64,000 nt of DNA, taken from positions 186,001 through 250,000 of the forward strand of contig CAXXSW010000007.1 in assembly GCA_963677625.2 (NCBI GenBank), read 5' to 3'. This document shows, in pieces, positions 57,508 to 64,000 of the stretch. This DNA is from UBA1351 sp963677625. GTDB lineage: Bacteria; Bacillota; Clostridia; Lachnospirales; Vallitaleaceae. A model generated the notes under the pieces. It worked only from the letters and a program-made list of their open reading frames with translations, ran no database searches and had not been told where the DNA came from. The position numbers were made by a program, and so were the translations under genes. Every line of letters starts with the position of its first letter. Within the stretch, counting starts at the first letter, position 1.

Positions 57508-58833
57508 GTGTACAAATATCAATTATTATCTTCTATACTAGAAAAAGCAATTAAAGAAGGCCAATATATTCAAGGCGGAAAATTACCATCAATTAGACAA
57601 CTGTCTTACGACTTTAGTGCTCATAAGTCAACAGTTATCAAAGCACTTGATATTTTAGTCCATAAAAATCTCATATATGCAGTACCCCAAAGTGGTTATT
57701 ATGTCATTACAAGATCCACTGAGCCAAGTCAATCTGCCATAGATTTTTATGATTTTAAAACCTCCTCCCCTGACCCTAAACTCTTTCCTTACGAGGATTT
57801 TAGACATTGTATTAATCAAGCTATACATAAATACAAAAGTGAATTATTTATATATGGTACATCTCAAGGTTTACCTGGACTTATAAGTATTTCAAAAAAA
57901 ATATTAATGCGCTATCAAATTTTTACTTCAAAAAATAATATTGTTATAACTTCCGGCGTCCAGCAGTCTTTATCCCTACTCATCCACATGCCCTTAGCAA
58001 ATAACGGAGATACTGTACTCATTGAACAACCTTCTTATCACTTACTTATTGATCAGCTTCAAACACTAAAGATAAAAATAGCATTTATTCAAAGAGATGA
58101 AAATGGCATTGATTTACTTGAACTGGAATCAATATTTTCTCAAGGTCACATTAAATTCTTTTACATTATGCCAAGATTTCACAATCCACTAGGTTCTTCC
58201 CTAAAAGAATATCAAAAAAAAGCCATCATTAAATTAGCTTATAAATATAATGTCTATATTGTTGAAGATGATTTTCTAGCCGACTACGAAACCGACAGAA
58301 AATCCGATCCACTTTTCACTTATGATTATAATAGAAAATATGTTATCTATCTTAAAAGCTTTTCAAAAATTATTTTTCCTGGTTTAAGGGTTGGATTTGC
58401 AGTCGTTCCTGATTCACTAGTTGACTCCTTTATAAAAAGAAAAACATATGCAGATATTGATTCGGCTATGATTTCTCAAGCTGCTTTAGAAATTTATTTT
58501 AGAAGTGGTATGTTTGAGCAACATGCCAATAAAATGAATGCTTTGTATCTTTCACGAGCAAATGAACTCCATGATACATTAAAATTACTATGTCAAAATT
58601 TTGACAAGATCGTCTATCATGAACCCAAGTCAAGAAGTGTTTTTACTTGCCTTGGCTTACAGCATCCTGCTCCGATTTCTACCTTAAGAGAAAATGGTAT
58701 TCAGTTAATGAGCATCACTGAAAACTATGCCATAGCTTATAAAAACAAAAAGCACTATTTACGCTTAAATGTTTCAAATATGGAAGAAAAACTTATTAAA
58801 GACGGACTAACAAAGCTTTTTAAATTTTTATAA
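57508..58833 (+). CDS. MocR-type transcriptional regulator (GntR helix-turn-helix plus aminotransferase-like domain)
   Basis: The GTG start is favoured: AAGGAG ends 9 bases before it, whereas an ATG 3 codons upstream abuts the ribosome site. A GntR winged helix (about 1-72; GKLPSIRQLSYDFSAHKSTV) is followed by a PLP-dependent aminotransferase-like domain with LKSFSKIIFPGLRVG, holding the Lys that binds pyridoxal phosphate. Length 441, usual for MocR proteins. It is divergent from the EamA transporter and probably controls it, in response to an amino compound or PLP. Confidence 0.9.
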   Translation: MYKYQLLSSILEKAIKEGQYIQGGKLPSIRQLSYDFSAHKSTVIKALDILVHKNLIYAVPQSGYYVITRSTEPSQSAIDFYDFKTSSPDPKLFPYEDFRHCINQAIHKYKSELFIYGTSQGLPGLISISKKILMRYQIFTSKNNIVITSGVQQSLSLLIHMPLANNGDTVLIEQPSYHLLIDQLQTLKIKIAFIQRDENGIDLLELESIFSQGHIKFFYIMPRFHNPLGSSLKEYQKKAIIKLAYKYNVYIVEDDFLADYETDRKSDPLFTYDYNRKYVIYLKSFSKIIFPGLRVGFAVVPDSLVDSFIKRKTYADIDSAMISQAALEIYFRSGMFEQHANKMNALYLSRANELHDTLKLLCQNFDKIVYHEPKSRSVFTCLGLQHPAPISTLRENGIQLMSITENYAIAYKNKKHYLRLNVSNMEEKLIKDGLTKLFKFL

Positions 58834-58854
58834 ATTTATAGCGATAAGGATATC

Positions 58855-59226
58855 TTATTTTCTAAAAAAAGTTTTACAATTTATTTTATCCTCAATATTA
58901 AATTTAATTATTTTATGAAGTAGTGAATAATCAACCTCTTCAGTCCATTTAATTTTTACTAATCCTTTGGTATATTCATATCCCGATTTTTCGATATCTT
59001 CTAAAAAAAGTGCCACACTATACACTTCTGGGCTAAATGATATATGATGTTTTGCCATACTAAAACCTATAATAAAAGTATTATGATCCGTAAACATAGG
59101 TTGATTCCACTTTATGACCTCATCTAAGTTTGGAAAGTTTTCTCTTATCCAATTAAATATTTCAATAATTCGATTTTTTTGTTCTGTCGATTCAATTGAA
59201 TCAATATAATTCTTAAATGCGTTCAT
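58855..59226 (-). CDS. DUF1801 (YdhG-like) protein
   Basis: 123 residues with the pattern NAFKNYIDSIESTEQKNRII, VIKWNQPMFTDHNTFIIGFS and HHISFSPEVYS, matching DUF1801/YdhG, a small alpha/beta protein family of unclear role (frataxin-like iron handling has been proposed for some members). It converges on the MocR gene, whose stop codon is 21 bases from its own stop. It is a single gene with no clear partner in the window. Confidence 0.83.
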   Translation of the reverse strand: MNAFKNYIDSIESTEQKNRIIEIFNWIRENFPNLDEVIKWNQPMFTDHNTFIIGFSMAKHHISFSPEVYSVALFLEDIEKSGYEYTKGLVKIKWTEEVDYSLLHKIIKFNIEDKINCKTFFRK

Positions 59227-59440
59227 AACAACCCTCCTATATTTAATAAAATTAGTATTAACTCATAGCTGTTGAAATTCTATTATTTGGGTATCAGACC
59301 ATAATGAAGATAGACTTTTTCACATAAGCTCATCATAGTATTATTATCTCTCAATTGATAACAATTGTCAATTAGGGTTGCTTATTAGATACATTCTGTG
59401 TGAAAAACTTTCTTTTCCGCATGAGCAATATATTCCTTAA

Positions 59441-60433
59441 TCATATCAACAAGTGCATAGCTTCCTTAACATGGGATACCATAGTATCACCTATTATATT
59501 TGCTTTCCTACTTCCCTCATCAATTATTTCTCCAACTATTTTAGGTCGTTCCTCATAATAAGCTCTTCTCTCCCTAATTGGTTCTAACTCTTTATTAAGT
59601 GCATCTGCTAACTCTTTTTTACAAGCACTACATCCTATTGTTGCCTTTTTGCACATCTCACACAAATTACCATATTCCCTACTATTAAAAGCTTTTTGAT
59701 AGCTTGCAACCGTACAAACTTGTGGATTACCTCGATCGCTTAAATGTATACGGTTTGTATCTGTTTTAGTCATCCTTACTTTTTTATCTATCATTTCTTT
59801 GTTATCTGATAGATAAATTGCATTACCCAAACTTTTACCCATTTTTGCATTACCATCAATTCCTGGCAATCTTGAAATCTCACTTAAAAGAGCCTCTGGT
59901 ACAGTTAAAATGTCTTTTCCATTACCATACAATTCATTAAATCGTCTTACTATCTTCCTAGTTTGTTCGATATGTGGCAATTGATCATCACCTACAGGAA
60001 TCAAATCAGCATTGCAAAAAGTTATATCTGCTGCTTGACTAACCGGGTAACCAAGAAACCCATATGATAAATCCTTATACCCATACTGTTTCGCTTCTGT
60101 TTTTATTGTTGGATTATGTCTTAATGAATTTACGCTTACAAACATTGAATAAAAAATTGTTAATTCAGCAATTGACTTAACTTGTGATTGTTGAAACAAT
60201 GTTATCTTTTCCGGATCAAGTCCGACAGATAGATTATCAATCGCCACATCCATAATACCTTGATTAATTTTTTTTGGATCTTCAAAATGAGTTGTAAGAG
60301 CTTGGATATCAGCAAGTATAATAAACGAATCATATGTATCCTGAAGATATACTCGATTTTTTAAACTACCTACATAATGGCCTAGATGCAATTTCCCTGT
60401 CGTTCTGTCCCCAGTTAATATTCTTTTTTTCAT
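59441..60433 (-). CDS. trpS: Tryptophanyl-tRNA synthetase
   Basis: 330 residues, normal for bacterial TrpRS. The class I HIGH-type motif is GKLHLGHYVGS (about 14-22), the KMSKS-type loop is KMGKSLGNAIYLSD (about 199), and between them is GDDQLPHIEQTR. A Cys-rich patch (CEMCKKATIGCSACKKELAD) suggests zinc binding. The enzyme joins tryptophan to tRNA-Trp. The start has AAGGAG 10 bases upstream, and a tryptophan-specific T-box leader precedes the gene, so expression should rise when tRNA-Trp is uncharged. Confidence 0.96.
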   Translation of the reverse strand: MKKRILTGDRTTGKLHLGHYVGSLKNRVYLQDTYDSFIILADIQALTTHFEDPKKINQGIMDVAIDNLSVGLDPEKITLFQQSQVKSIAELTIFYSMFVSVNSLRHNPTIKTEAKQYGYKDLSYGFLGYPVSQAADITFCNADLIPVGDDQLPHIEQTRKIVRRFNELYGNGKDILTVPEALLSEISRLPGIDGNAKMGKSLGNAIYLSDNKEMIDKKVRMTKTDTNRIHLSDRGNPQVCTVASYQKAFNSREYGNLCEMCKKATIGCSACKKELADALNKELEPIRERRAYYEERPKIVGEIIDEGSRKANIIGDTMVSHVKEAMHLLI

Positions 60434-60494
60434 TCTTGTATTTCTCCTTTTGGCTAGCTAAATTAATGGGTAGTGACCTTATATAGGAGTATAC

Positions 60495-60752
60495 AAAAAG
60501 ACTCCCATCCCTAAAAGGAATAGAAGTCATCTATTACCACCAAATAGAACCTGATTCACAGGCCGCCACATACCAACATATGCTCTCATCATAACGGTTA
60601 GAGTTTCCGTCAACGCCTACTAAGTAATACTATTCGGGTTGCCCTCGCAAGACCATTCAGTCAATCATCCATTACTGCTCTCACACCATCGGCAGTTCTC
60701 TGAAAATTTCAAATAGACATACTCTTCTTGTTCATAGGTTTATTTATCAATA
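60495..60752 (-). promoter_or_regulatory. T-box riboswitch upstream of trpS (tryptophan specifier)
   Basis: On the minus strand the leader contains the apical stem I pattern AGAGAACTGCCGATGGTGTG..AGAGCAGT, then GAATGG where TGG (complement at 60654-60656) is the tryptophan specifier codon. The antiterminator core is TTTGGTGGTAATAGA (60530-60544), which lacks the usual GGGTGGNACC form but keeps the TGG that pairs with the tRNA CCA end. The terminator hairpin GACTTCTATTCC/GGGATGGGAGTC plus a T-run lies at 60495-60528. The transcript should start near 60752. Confidence 0.85.
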
Positions 60753-60758
60753 ACACAT

Positions 60759-60787
60759 ATCATAACTTACTACCATAAAGAAGTCAA
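60759..60787 (-). promoter_or_regulatory. Promoter of the T-box-trpS unit
   Basis: On the minus strand TTGACT (60782-60787), 17 bases and TATGAT (60759-60764), giving a start near 60752. Confidence 0.65.
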
Positions 60788-60825
60788 GTTGAAAAAATAT
60801 CTACATTTAGCTATAGATTATCTTG

Positions 60826-60981
60826 ATTATTGCCTCTTTGGCACTGCACGGTACCCGTATCACAAATAAGACGGCCAGCATTATGATTCTCGTATCATAT
60901 GCGCTTTCTATTGTTATTATGTTAATCCCCTTTGCATTTCAAGGATTGATCCCCTTCTTTAAGAATGGGCTATCTTTATGA
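60826..60981 (+). pseudogene. Remnant of a membrane-protein gene
   Basis: One frame reads a plausible transmembrane segment (ASIMILVSYALSIVIMLIPF, then AFQGLIPFFKNGLSL and a stop) with no start codon or ribosome site, and a stop just upstream. This looks like a decayed fragment of a transporter or other membrane protein. I do not recognise the parent. Confidence 0.35.
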
Positions 60982-61023
60982 TTTTAAATACCGAAGGCAT
61001 TGAGTGATTGGAAGTACTAAATC

Positions 61024-61203
61024 TTTTTAGCAAGCACAGAAAGTGTAACCGCATTTCCAAAAATCCACACTTCTACCCTATGGCTAGATTCGAAAAAATT
61101 ACTTGCTGTGGAATTTTTTCCACCCCATGTTCACCAAGATAGAGCATTATATAAAGTAGAATTAAAGATTTTACGAGACTGTAGCATAGCAGGAAAAGGA
61201 TAA
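61024..61203 (+). pseudogene. Second decayed reading frame, function unknown
   Basis: A 60-codon open stretch without a start codon reads FLASTESVTAFPKIHTSTLW, then LDSKKLLAVEFFPPHVHQDR and a further 20 residues to a stop, with amino-acid use like a real protein. It may belong to the same decayed gene as the preceding fragment or be unrelated. Confidence 0.3.
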
Positions 61204-61517
61204 GTTACCAATCCTGTAAAACAGCTATCAATAAAGCCATGAGATAGGCATGAGAACATGTACTGATGAATCAAAACACATCCGAGAATTCACATAGCTA
61301 TGATAAAGTGGGTTTAAAAGAATTAACTAAAGACCTAGGCCATAGCTGGTTGTATGTGGTCGTTTATAATTATTTAATATAAATTCCTAAAAAATGCATA
61401 AATTTATTCTTTATGCTAAAATAATAGCATAACAATAATTAGGTATTTAGAAAAATAATGGTAACGTCGTAAACATCTCCAAATGGTGAATATTCATGAC
61501 ATTCGTAAATACACTAG
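61204..61517. other. Non-coding flank of the integron array, possible attI region
   Basis: No gene is visible. There is an 8-bp palindrome TTATGCTA-N6-TAGCATAA (61411-61432). The stretch ends with GTTATGT (61517-61523), the left boundary of cassette 1. No attC precedes this boundary, so the sequence just left of it would be the attI site or the scar of a lost element. Confidence 0.4.
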
Positions 61518-61984
61518 TTATGTGACAGAATTCCCAGAGTTCTTAACTTATAATAATCAATCATATAAGACGGATGTGAACAATGAAATGTATCACAAGA
61601 GGGCTCGTTAAGAACCACGCCGCGTCTGCTCGTAACTGACCATCCTAGACCTTTAGAAGTTTCTATCGAATACCACACAAAGCGTGTGTGGTACATAAAC
61701 AGAAAAGGGTTGATGCGGTATTAGATAGAAACTTGGACATCGCCATAAGAGGTCCGGATGGATTCCAATCTAGTCACAATAGAGTCGAAGATGCATTAAG
61801 GCTTCCGATTTCTTTTAAAATAAGGTAATCGCCTCACGAAGGTATTTACTGAGAATTCCGGCACATAACATACGATTCAGCGACACTCCCTTCGCTAACC
61901 GAGTCGCCGCTGCATTAGGCCACCCCAAGGGTCCCGGCCATGAGCAGAGGCTGTAAGCTCAGGGGCGTCGTGAACCGAGGTCCG
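61518..61984 (+). mobile_element. Cassette 1: no protein gene, large nested inverted repeat
   Basis: 467 bases with no convincing coding frame on either strand; the longest plus-strand start codes only 18 residues. From 61640 to 61761 three tiers of pairing occur: CCATCC..GACC with GGTC..GGATGG, AAGTTTCTATC (61657-61667) with GATAGAAACTT (61724-61734), and a 9-bp hairpin TACCACACA/TGTGTGGTA (61671-61693) inside. This suggests a structured RNA or DNA element carried as a cassette. Confidence 0.6.
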
Positions 61985-61990
61985 TTAGAC
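61863..61990 (+). repeat. attC site 1 (128 bp)
   Basis: R'' ACATAAC at 61863-61869, L'' CGATTCA, L' TGAACCG and R' GTTAGAC at 61984-61990. The L''/L' pair differs from that of the other sites by matched changes, keeping the stem. Recombination is expected between G and TT of the R' box. Confidence 0.9.
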
Positions 61991-62054
61991 GAAATTGATT
62001 AATCTGTATTTAGAGCTATCGATTTAGATAAACTAATGAGTATGGAGAAGTACA

Positions 62055-62597
62055 ATGATAGATATTAGAGAACTTAATGAATCTGATTTGAAAGAAGTTA
62101 TAGCATTAAAGATCGAATGTTGGACAGAGGAACTTGCTGGCAGGGCCAGTAATACTTTGTCTGATCAAGAAGAACTTAGTTTTTGGTCGAAATGGTATCA
62201 ATCAGCTGAAGAGAATAATGACATTAGAGTGATGTTAGGAGCTTTTATCGGTGATGAGATGCTAGGAGTAGCAATTGGTAGTCTAGCTGATTCAAGTGAT
62301 ATTCCGAAGGACGGTATAGAATTAAATGGACTATGGGTTTATCGTCAACACAGAAGTAGAGGAGTATCTTTAAAGCTTCTAGATCATCTACTTACTTTCT
62401 ATAGGGATATAGGTAAGAGGACAATCGTTATATATAATTTGCATCATTCGCCGTCGAACGGATACTACCGTAAGTTAGGTTGCAGGCAAGTTGATCAGGT
62501 TTATCAAATAGACGGCAAACTTCTTGTTGATATTTTTAACTCAGATGTTACTGATTTGTTAAAGAGTATTGGAAGTCTACTAAATAAATATGCATAG
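62055..62597 (+). CDS. GNAT acetyltransferase in integron cassette 2
   Basis: 180 residues with the GNAT fold: IDIRELNESDLKEVIALKIE at the start, MLGAFIGDEMLGVAIGSL, the acetyl-CoA loop LNGLWVYRQHRSRGVSLKLL (RxxRGxS type, about 95-110), and SPSNGYYRKLGCRQVD near the end. It transfers an acetyl group to an unknown amine; cassette-borne members include drug-inactivating enzymes, but nothing here fixes the substrate. GGAG lies 8 bases before the ATG. It begins 70 bases after the cassette's left boundary and ends 46 bases before its attC. No promoter of its own is visible. Confidence 0.85.
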   Translation: MIDIRELNESDLKEVIALKIECWTEELAGRASNTLSDQEELSFWSKWYQSAEENNDIRVMLGAFIGDEMLGVAIGSLADSSDIPKDGIELNGLWVYRQHRSRGVSLKLLDHLLTFYRDIGKRTIVIYNLHHSPSNGYYRKLGCRQVDQVYQIDGKLLVDIFNSDVTDLLKSIGSLLNKYA

Positions 62598-62643
62598 CAA
62601 TCAGTGGAATTCTATCGCTATAATGAGGACGATTAATAACTTC

Positions 62644-62770
62644 GTCTAACATACGATTTCCAACACTCAATTCGTTAACCGAGTCACCTCCACATTAGCC
62701 CACCCAAAGGGTCCCGGGCATGAGCGAAAGCTGTAAGCTCCCTGGCGTCGTAAACCGAGAGCCGTTATAT
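62644..62770 (+). repeat. attC site 2 (127 bp)
   Basis: R'' GTCTAAC at 62644-62650, L'' CGATTTC, L' TAAACCG and R' GTTATAT at 62764-62770. The interior shares long stretches with the other two sites (AACCGAGTC, GCATTAG-like, GTAAGCTC, GCGTCGT). Confidence 0.92.
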
Positions 62771-62811
62771 GAAATATCAGTTTCGATTTTGGAGAAATTG
62801 AGGTATACCTA

Positions 62812-63168
62812 ATGAGGAAGCTTTTTGAAAGTAATAGCTATGTTTTAGAAAGTGAATATGAAGTCGTATTTCTCAGGAATAAGATCACAGGTGAAACTGT
62901 AGTAGTTGGAGACCATTATGGCGATCCAACATGTGGGTACATTTCTGATGATGAGACGCATTGTATATCATGTGGTGCAGGAGTTATTGTGTATTTTATG
63001 CGGAACGTAAATCTTCCTTATTCATATGATAAGCAAGAGTCTCAATGGGTAGAGTTTCATAGAAATGAAATGGAGATCGCGGCAATAAATTACGAGAATA
63101 ATGATTATGTTTTTTATGACGAAGATGGAAGAGTACTTGATATCAGAATAGAGATAGATCGAAAGTAG
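62812..63168 (+). CDS. Unknown 118-residue protein in integron cassette 3
   Basis: I do not recognise the family. The sequence is acidic and beta-rich (SYVLESEYEVVFLRNKITGE, then VVVGDHYGDPTCGYISDDET) with a Cys pair CISCG in the middle that could bind metal or form a disulfide with the earlier Cys. FYDEDGRVLDIRIEID ends it. There is no signal peptide. GAGGT lies 8 bases before the ATG. It begins 47 bases after the cassette boundary and stops 14 bases before attC 3, a compact layout usual for cassettes. Immunity or defence roles are possible but not shown. Confidence 0.75.
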   Translation: MRKLFESNSYVLESEYEVVFLRNKITGETVVVGDHYGDPTCGYISDDETHCISCGAGVIVYFMRNVNLPYSYDKQESQWVEFHRNEMEIAAINYENNDYVFYDEDGRVLDIRIEIDRK

Positions 63169-63182
63169 TCAACTGATACATC

Positions 63183-63312
63183 ATATAACATACGATTTAG
63201 CAACACTGCGATCGCTAACCGAGTCAGGCCCGCATTAGGTGTTCGGCTAAAGCCTCACAACCATAAGCGAACCTTGTAAGCTCCTTGCGTCGTAAACCGA
63301 AGACCGTTAGAC
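63183..63312 (+). repeat. attC site 3 (130 bp)
   Basis: R'' ATATAAC at 63183-63189, L'' CGATTTA, L' TAAACCG and R' GTTAGAC at 63306-63312. The central loop differs most from sites 1 and 2. Confidence 0.92.
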
Positions 63313-63343
63313 GACAAGATTTTCTGCTTAAGAAGGAGTTAAT

Positions 63344-64000
63344 ATGACTGAAAGAATTATTTATCATTATACGAATAATATAATATCTGTATTGAGTAAT
63401 AAGGAATTATGGTTGACAAGATCAGTCCAATCAAATGATTCTCTTGACAGCAGAGTTCTAATGAAGTTATTCAGTACTTATAAGTTTTCAGATTTTATAT
63501 GGAAGTGTATTAACGAAGAATATAAAAAGTTAGGTTTAGATGAAATAAGACCATTACATGGATTTGATATATTTGGTAGACTGAAGCTGATATTTAGTCA
63601 GATAGACAATACAACCTTAGATAATATGAATAAATTTAAAGGGAATGATTACAGTGCTTTTTTTCCTTTATATGCACCATTCGTTGTATGTTTTACAAAT
63701 GAGAGTATGAAAGATAGTAGGCTCTTGTTTGATGCTTATACAAGCAATACTGGATGTGTGATTGGTTTTAATAAACAGAAGTTAAATCAAGTTTGCCAAG
63801 AACTAACTCTGAAAGGTTATTCTATACAAATGACAGATATTATATATGATGATTTAGAACAGGTTGACTATATAAAGGATATAATTAGTAAGAGAATCTC
63901 AGAGTATTATAGTAAATGCTTATCGCCTGGAGTTGTAAATATTGATGATATTAAGGAGTTAGCACCAATGACAGCATCATCGGCAAGATTCCAAATGGCT
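63344..64000 (+). CDS. DUF2971-like protein in integron cassette 4 (C-terminus beyond window)
   Basis: AAGGAG lies 7 bases before the ATG. The open frame of 219 codons runs off the right edge. It begins IIYHYTNNIISVLSNKELWL and continues TRSVQSNDSLD, matching the start of DUF2971 proteins (HYT...lwlT...NDp.E), and at about 120-150 has APFVVCFTNESMKDSRLLFD followed by SNTGCVIGFN, the family's second block. DUF2971 proteins are of unknown function and often lie in mobile or defence-rich regions. It is the third gene in the same array orientation. Confidence 0.8.
   Translation, partial: MTERIIYHYTNNIISVLSNKELWLTRSVQSNDSLDSRVLMKLFSTYKFSDFIWKCINEEYKKLGLDEIRPLHGFDIFGRLKLIFSQIDNTTLDNMNKFKGNDYSAFFPLYAPFVVCFTNESMKDSRLLFDAYTSNTGCVIGFNKQKLNQVCQELTLKGYSIQMTDIIYDDLEQVDYIKDIISKRISEYYSKCLSPGVVNIDDIKELAPMTASSARFQMA

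Larger units (their letters stand above)
61518..64000 (+). mobile_element. Integron gene-cassette array (continues past the window)
   Basis: Three attC sites of 127-130 bp, all in the same orientation, separate cassettes at 61518-61984, 61985-62764, 62765-63306 and 63307 onwards. Each complete cassette obeys the integron rule that its first bases are complementary to the R'' of its own attC: TTATGT with ACATAA, TTAGAC with GTCTAA, TTATAT with ATATAA. Genes, where present, read toward their attC. No integrase gene is in the window, so this is either part of an integron whose integrase lies to the right or an array that has lost it. Confidence 0.9.

Noticed and set aside
61514..61696. Minus-strand open frame of 60 codons in cassette 1
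   Set aside because: No ribosome site, crosses the cassette boundary, and overlaps the large inverted repeat, so it is more likely a chance frame.
61204..61990. Possible group II intron next to attC
   Set aside because: No domain V hairpin, no GTGYG start tied to a reverse transcriptase; the nested hairpin does not fit intron structure.
61863..63312. CRISPR array from the three spaced repeats
   Set aside because: Repeats are about 130 bases, spacing is 470-780 bases with genes between, and the boundaries follow attC rules.
1..64000. Prophage, insertion sequence with intact transposase, tRNA or rRNA genes
   Set aside because: No phage structural genes, intact transposase frames, cloverleaf sequences or rRNA segments were seen on either strand.

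Overview
The window looks like a piece of a low-GC Firmicutes chromosome, most likely from a motile, plant-polysaccharide-using member of the Clostridia. The reasons are the AT-rich sequence, strong AGGAGG-type ribosome binding sites, sigma-A style promoters, a T-box leader on trpS, many lipoproteins, SLH surface anchoring, cohesin/dockerin-like modules, YesM/YesN-type two-component control and four chemoreceptors. Species cannot be named from the sequence alone. Most genes lie on the minus strand.

Layout. 1-6673: start of a giant secreted multidomain protein (lamin-tail, OB-like, endonuclease I, PHP hydrolase, CARDB, cohesin-like, dockerin), cut by the window edge. 7.2-10 kb: two lipoproteins and a DUF89/ARMT1-like phosphatase. 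10.2-14 kb: a soluble chemoreceptor, a membrane chemoreceptor and CheW. 14.1-19.1 kb: an SLH-anchored HtrA-like protease and a GAF/HD-GYP protein. 19.3-29.1 kb: GH43, a chemoreceptor, GH36, a small lipoprotein, GH3 and its divergent AraC regulator. 29.1-33.6 kb: PepF, a TetR regulator and divergent oleate hydratase. 33.6-41 kb: an alpha-2-macroglobulin-like protein with a MEMO-family lipoprotein and a metallopeptidase lipoprotein. 41-46.4 kb: GH127, AraC, DUF402, MarR and MATE. 46.9-54.8 kb: a YtfQ/YtfR/YtfT/YjfF-like sugar ABC importer with its YesM/YesN two-component system. 55-60.8 kb: a phosphotransferase behind a leader-peptide attenuator, an EamA exporter with a divergent MocR regulator, a DUF1801 protein, and trpS with its T-box.

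From about 61.5 kb to the right edge there is an integron gene-cassette array: three full attC sites of 127-130 bp define three complete cassettes (a non-coding one, a GNAT acetyltransferase, and an unknown 118-aa protein) and the start of a fourth (a DUF2971-like protein). The attC assignment rests on three exact 7-base R''/R' matches at cassette boundaries and on a compensatory change in the inner stem. No integrase gene lies in the window. This is the most unusual part of the sequence, because sedentary integrons are best known from Proteobacteria and a few other phyla and are rare in Firmicutes.

Working together: GH43, GH36, GH127 and GH3 could release arabinose, galactose and amino-sugar units from plant or microbial glycans. 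The YtfQ-type importer, sensed by the YesM/YesN pair, would take up a sugar such as galactofuranose or a related pentose/hexose. The chemoreceptors and HD-GYP protein fit a motile bacterium foraging on such material. The right end is an accessory region acquired cassette by cassette, next to decayed sequence.
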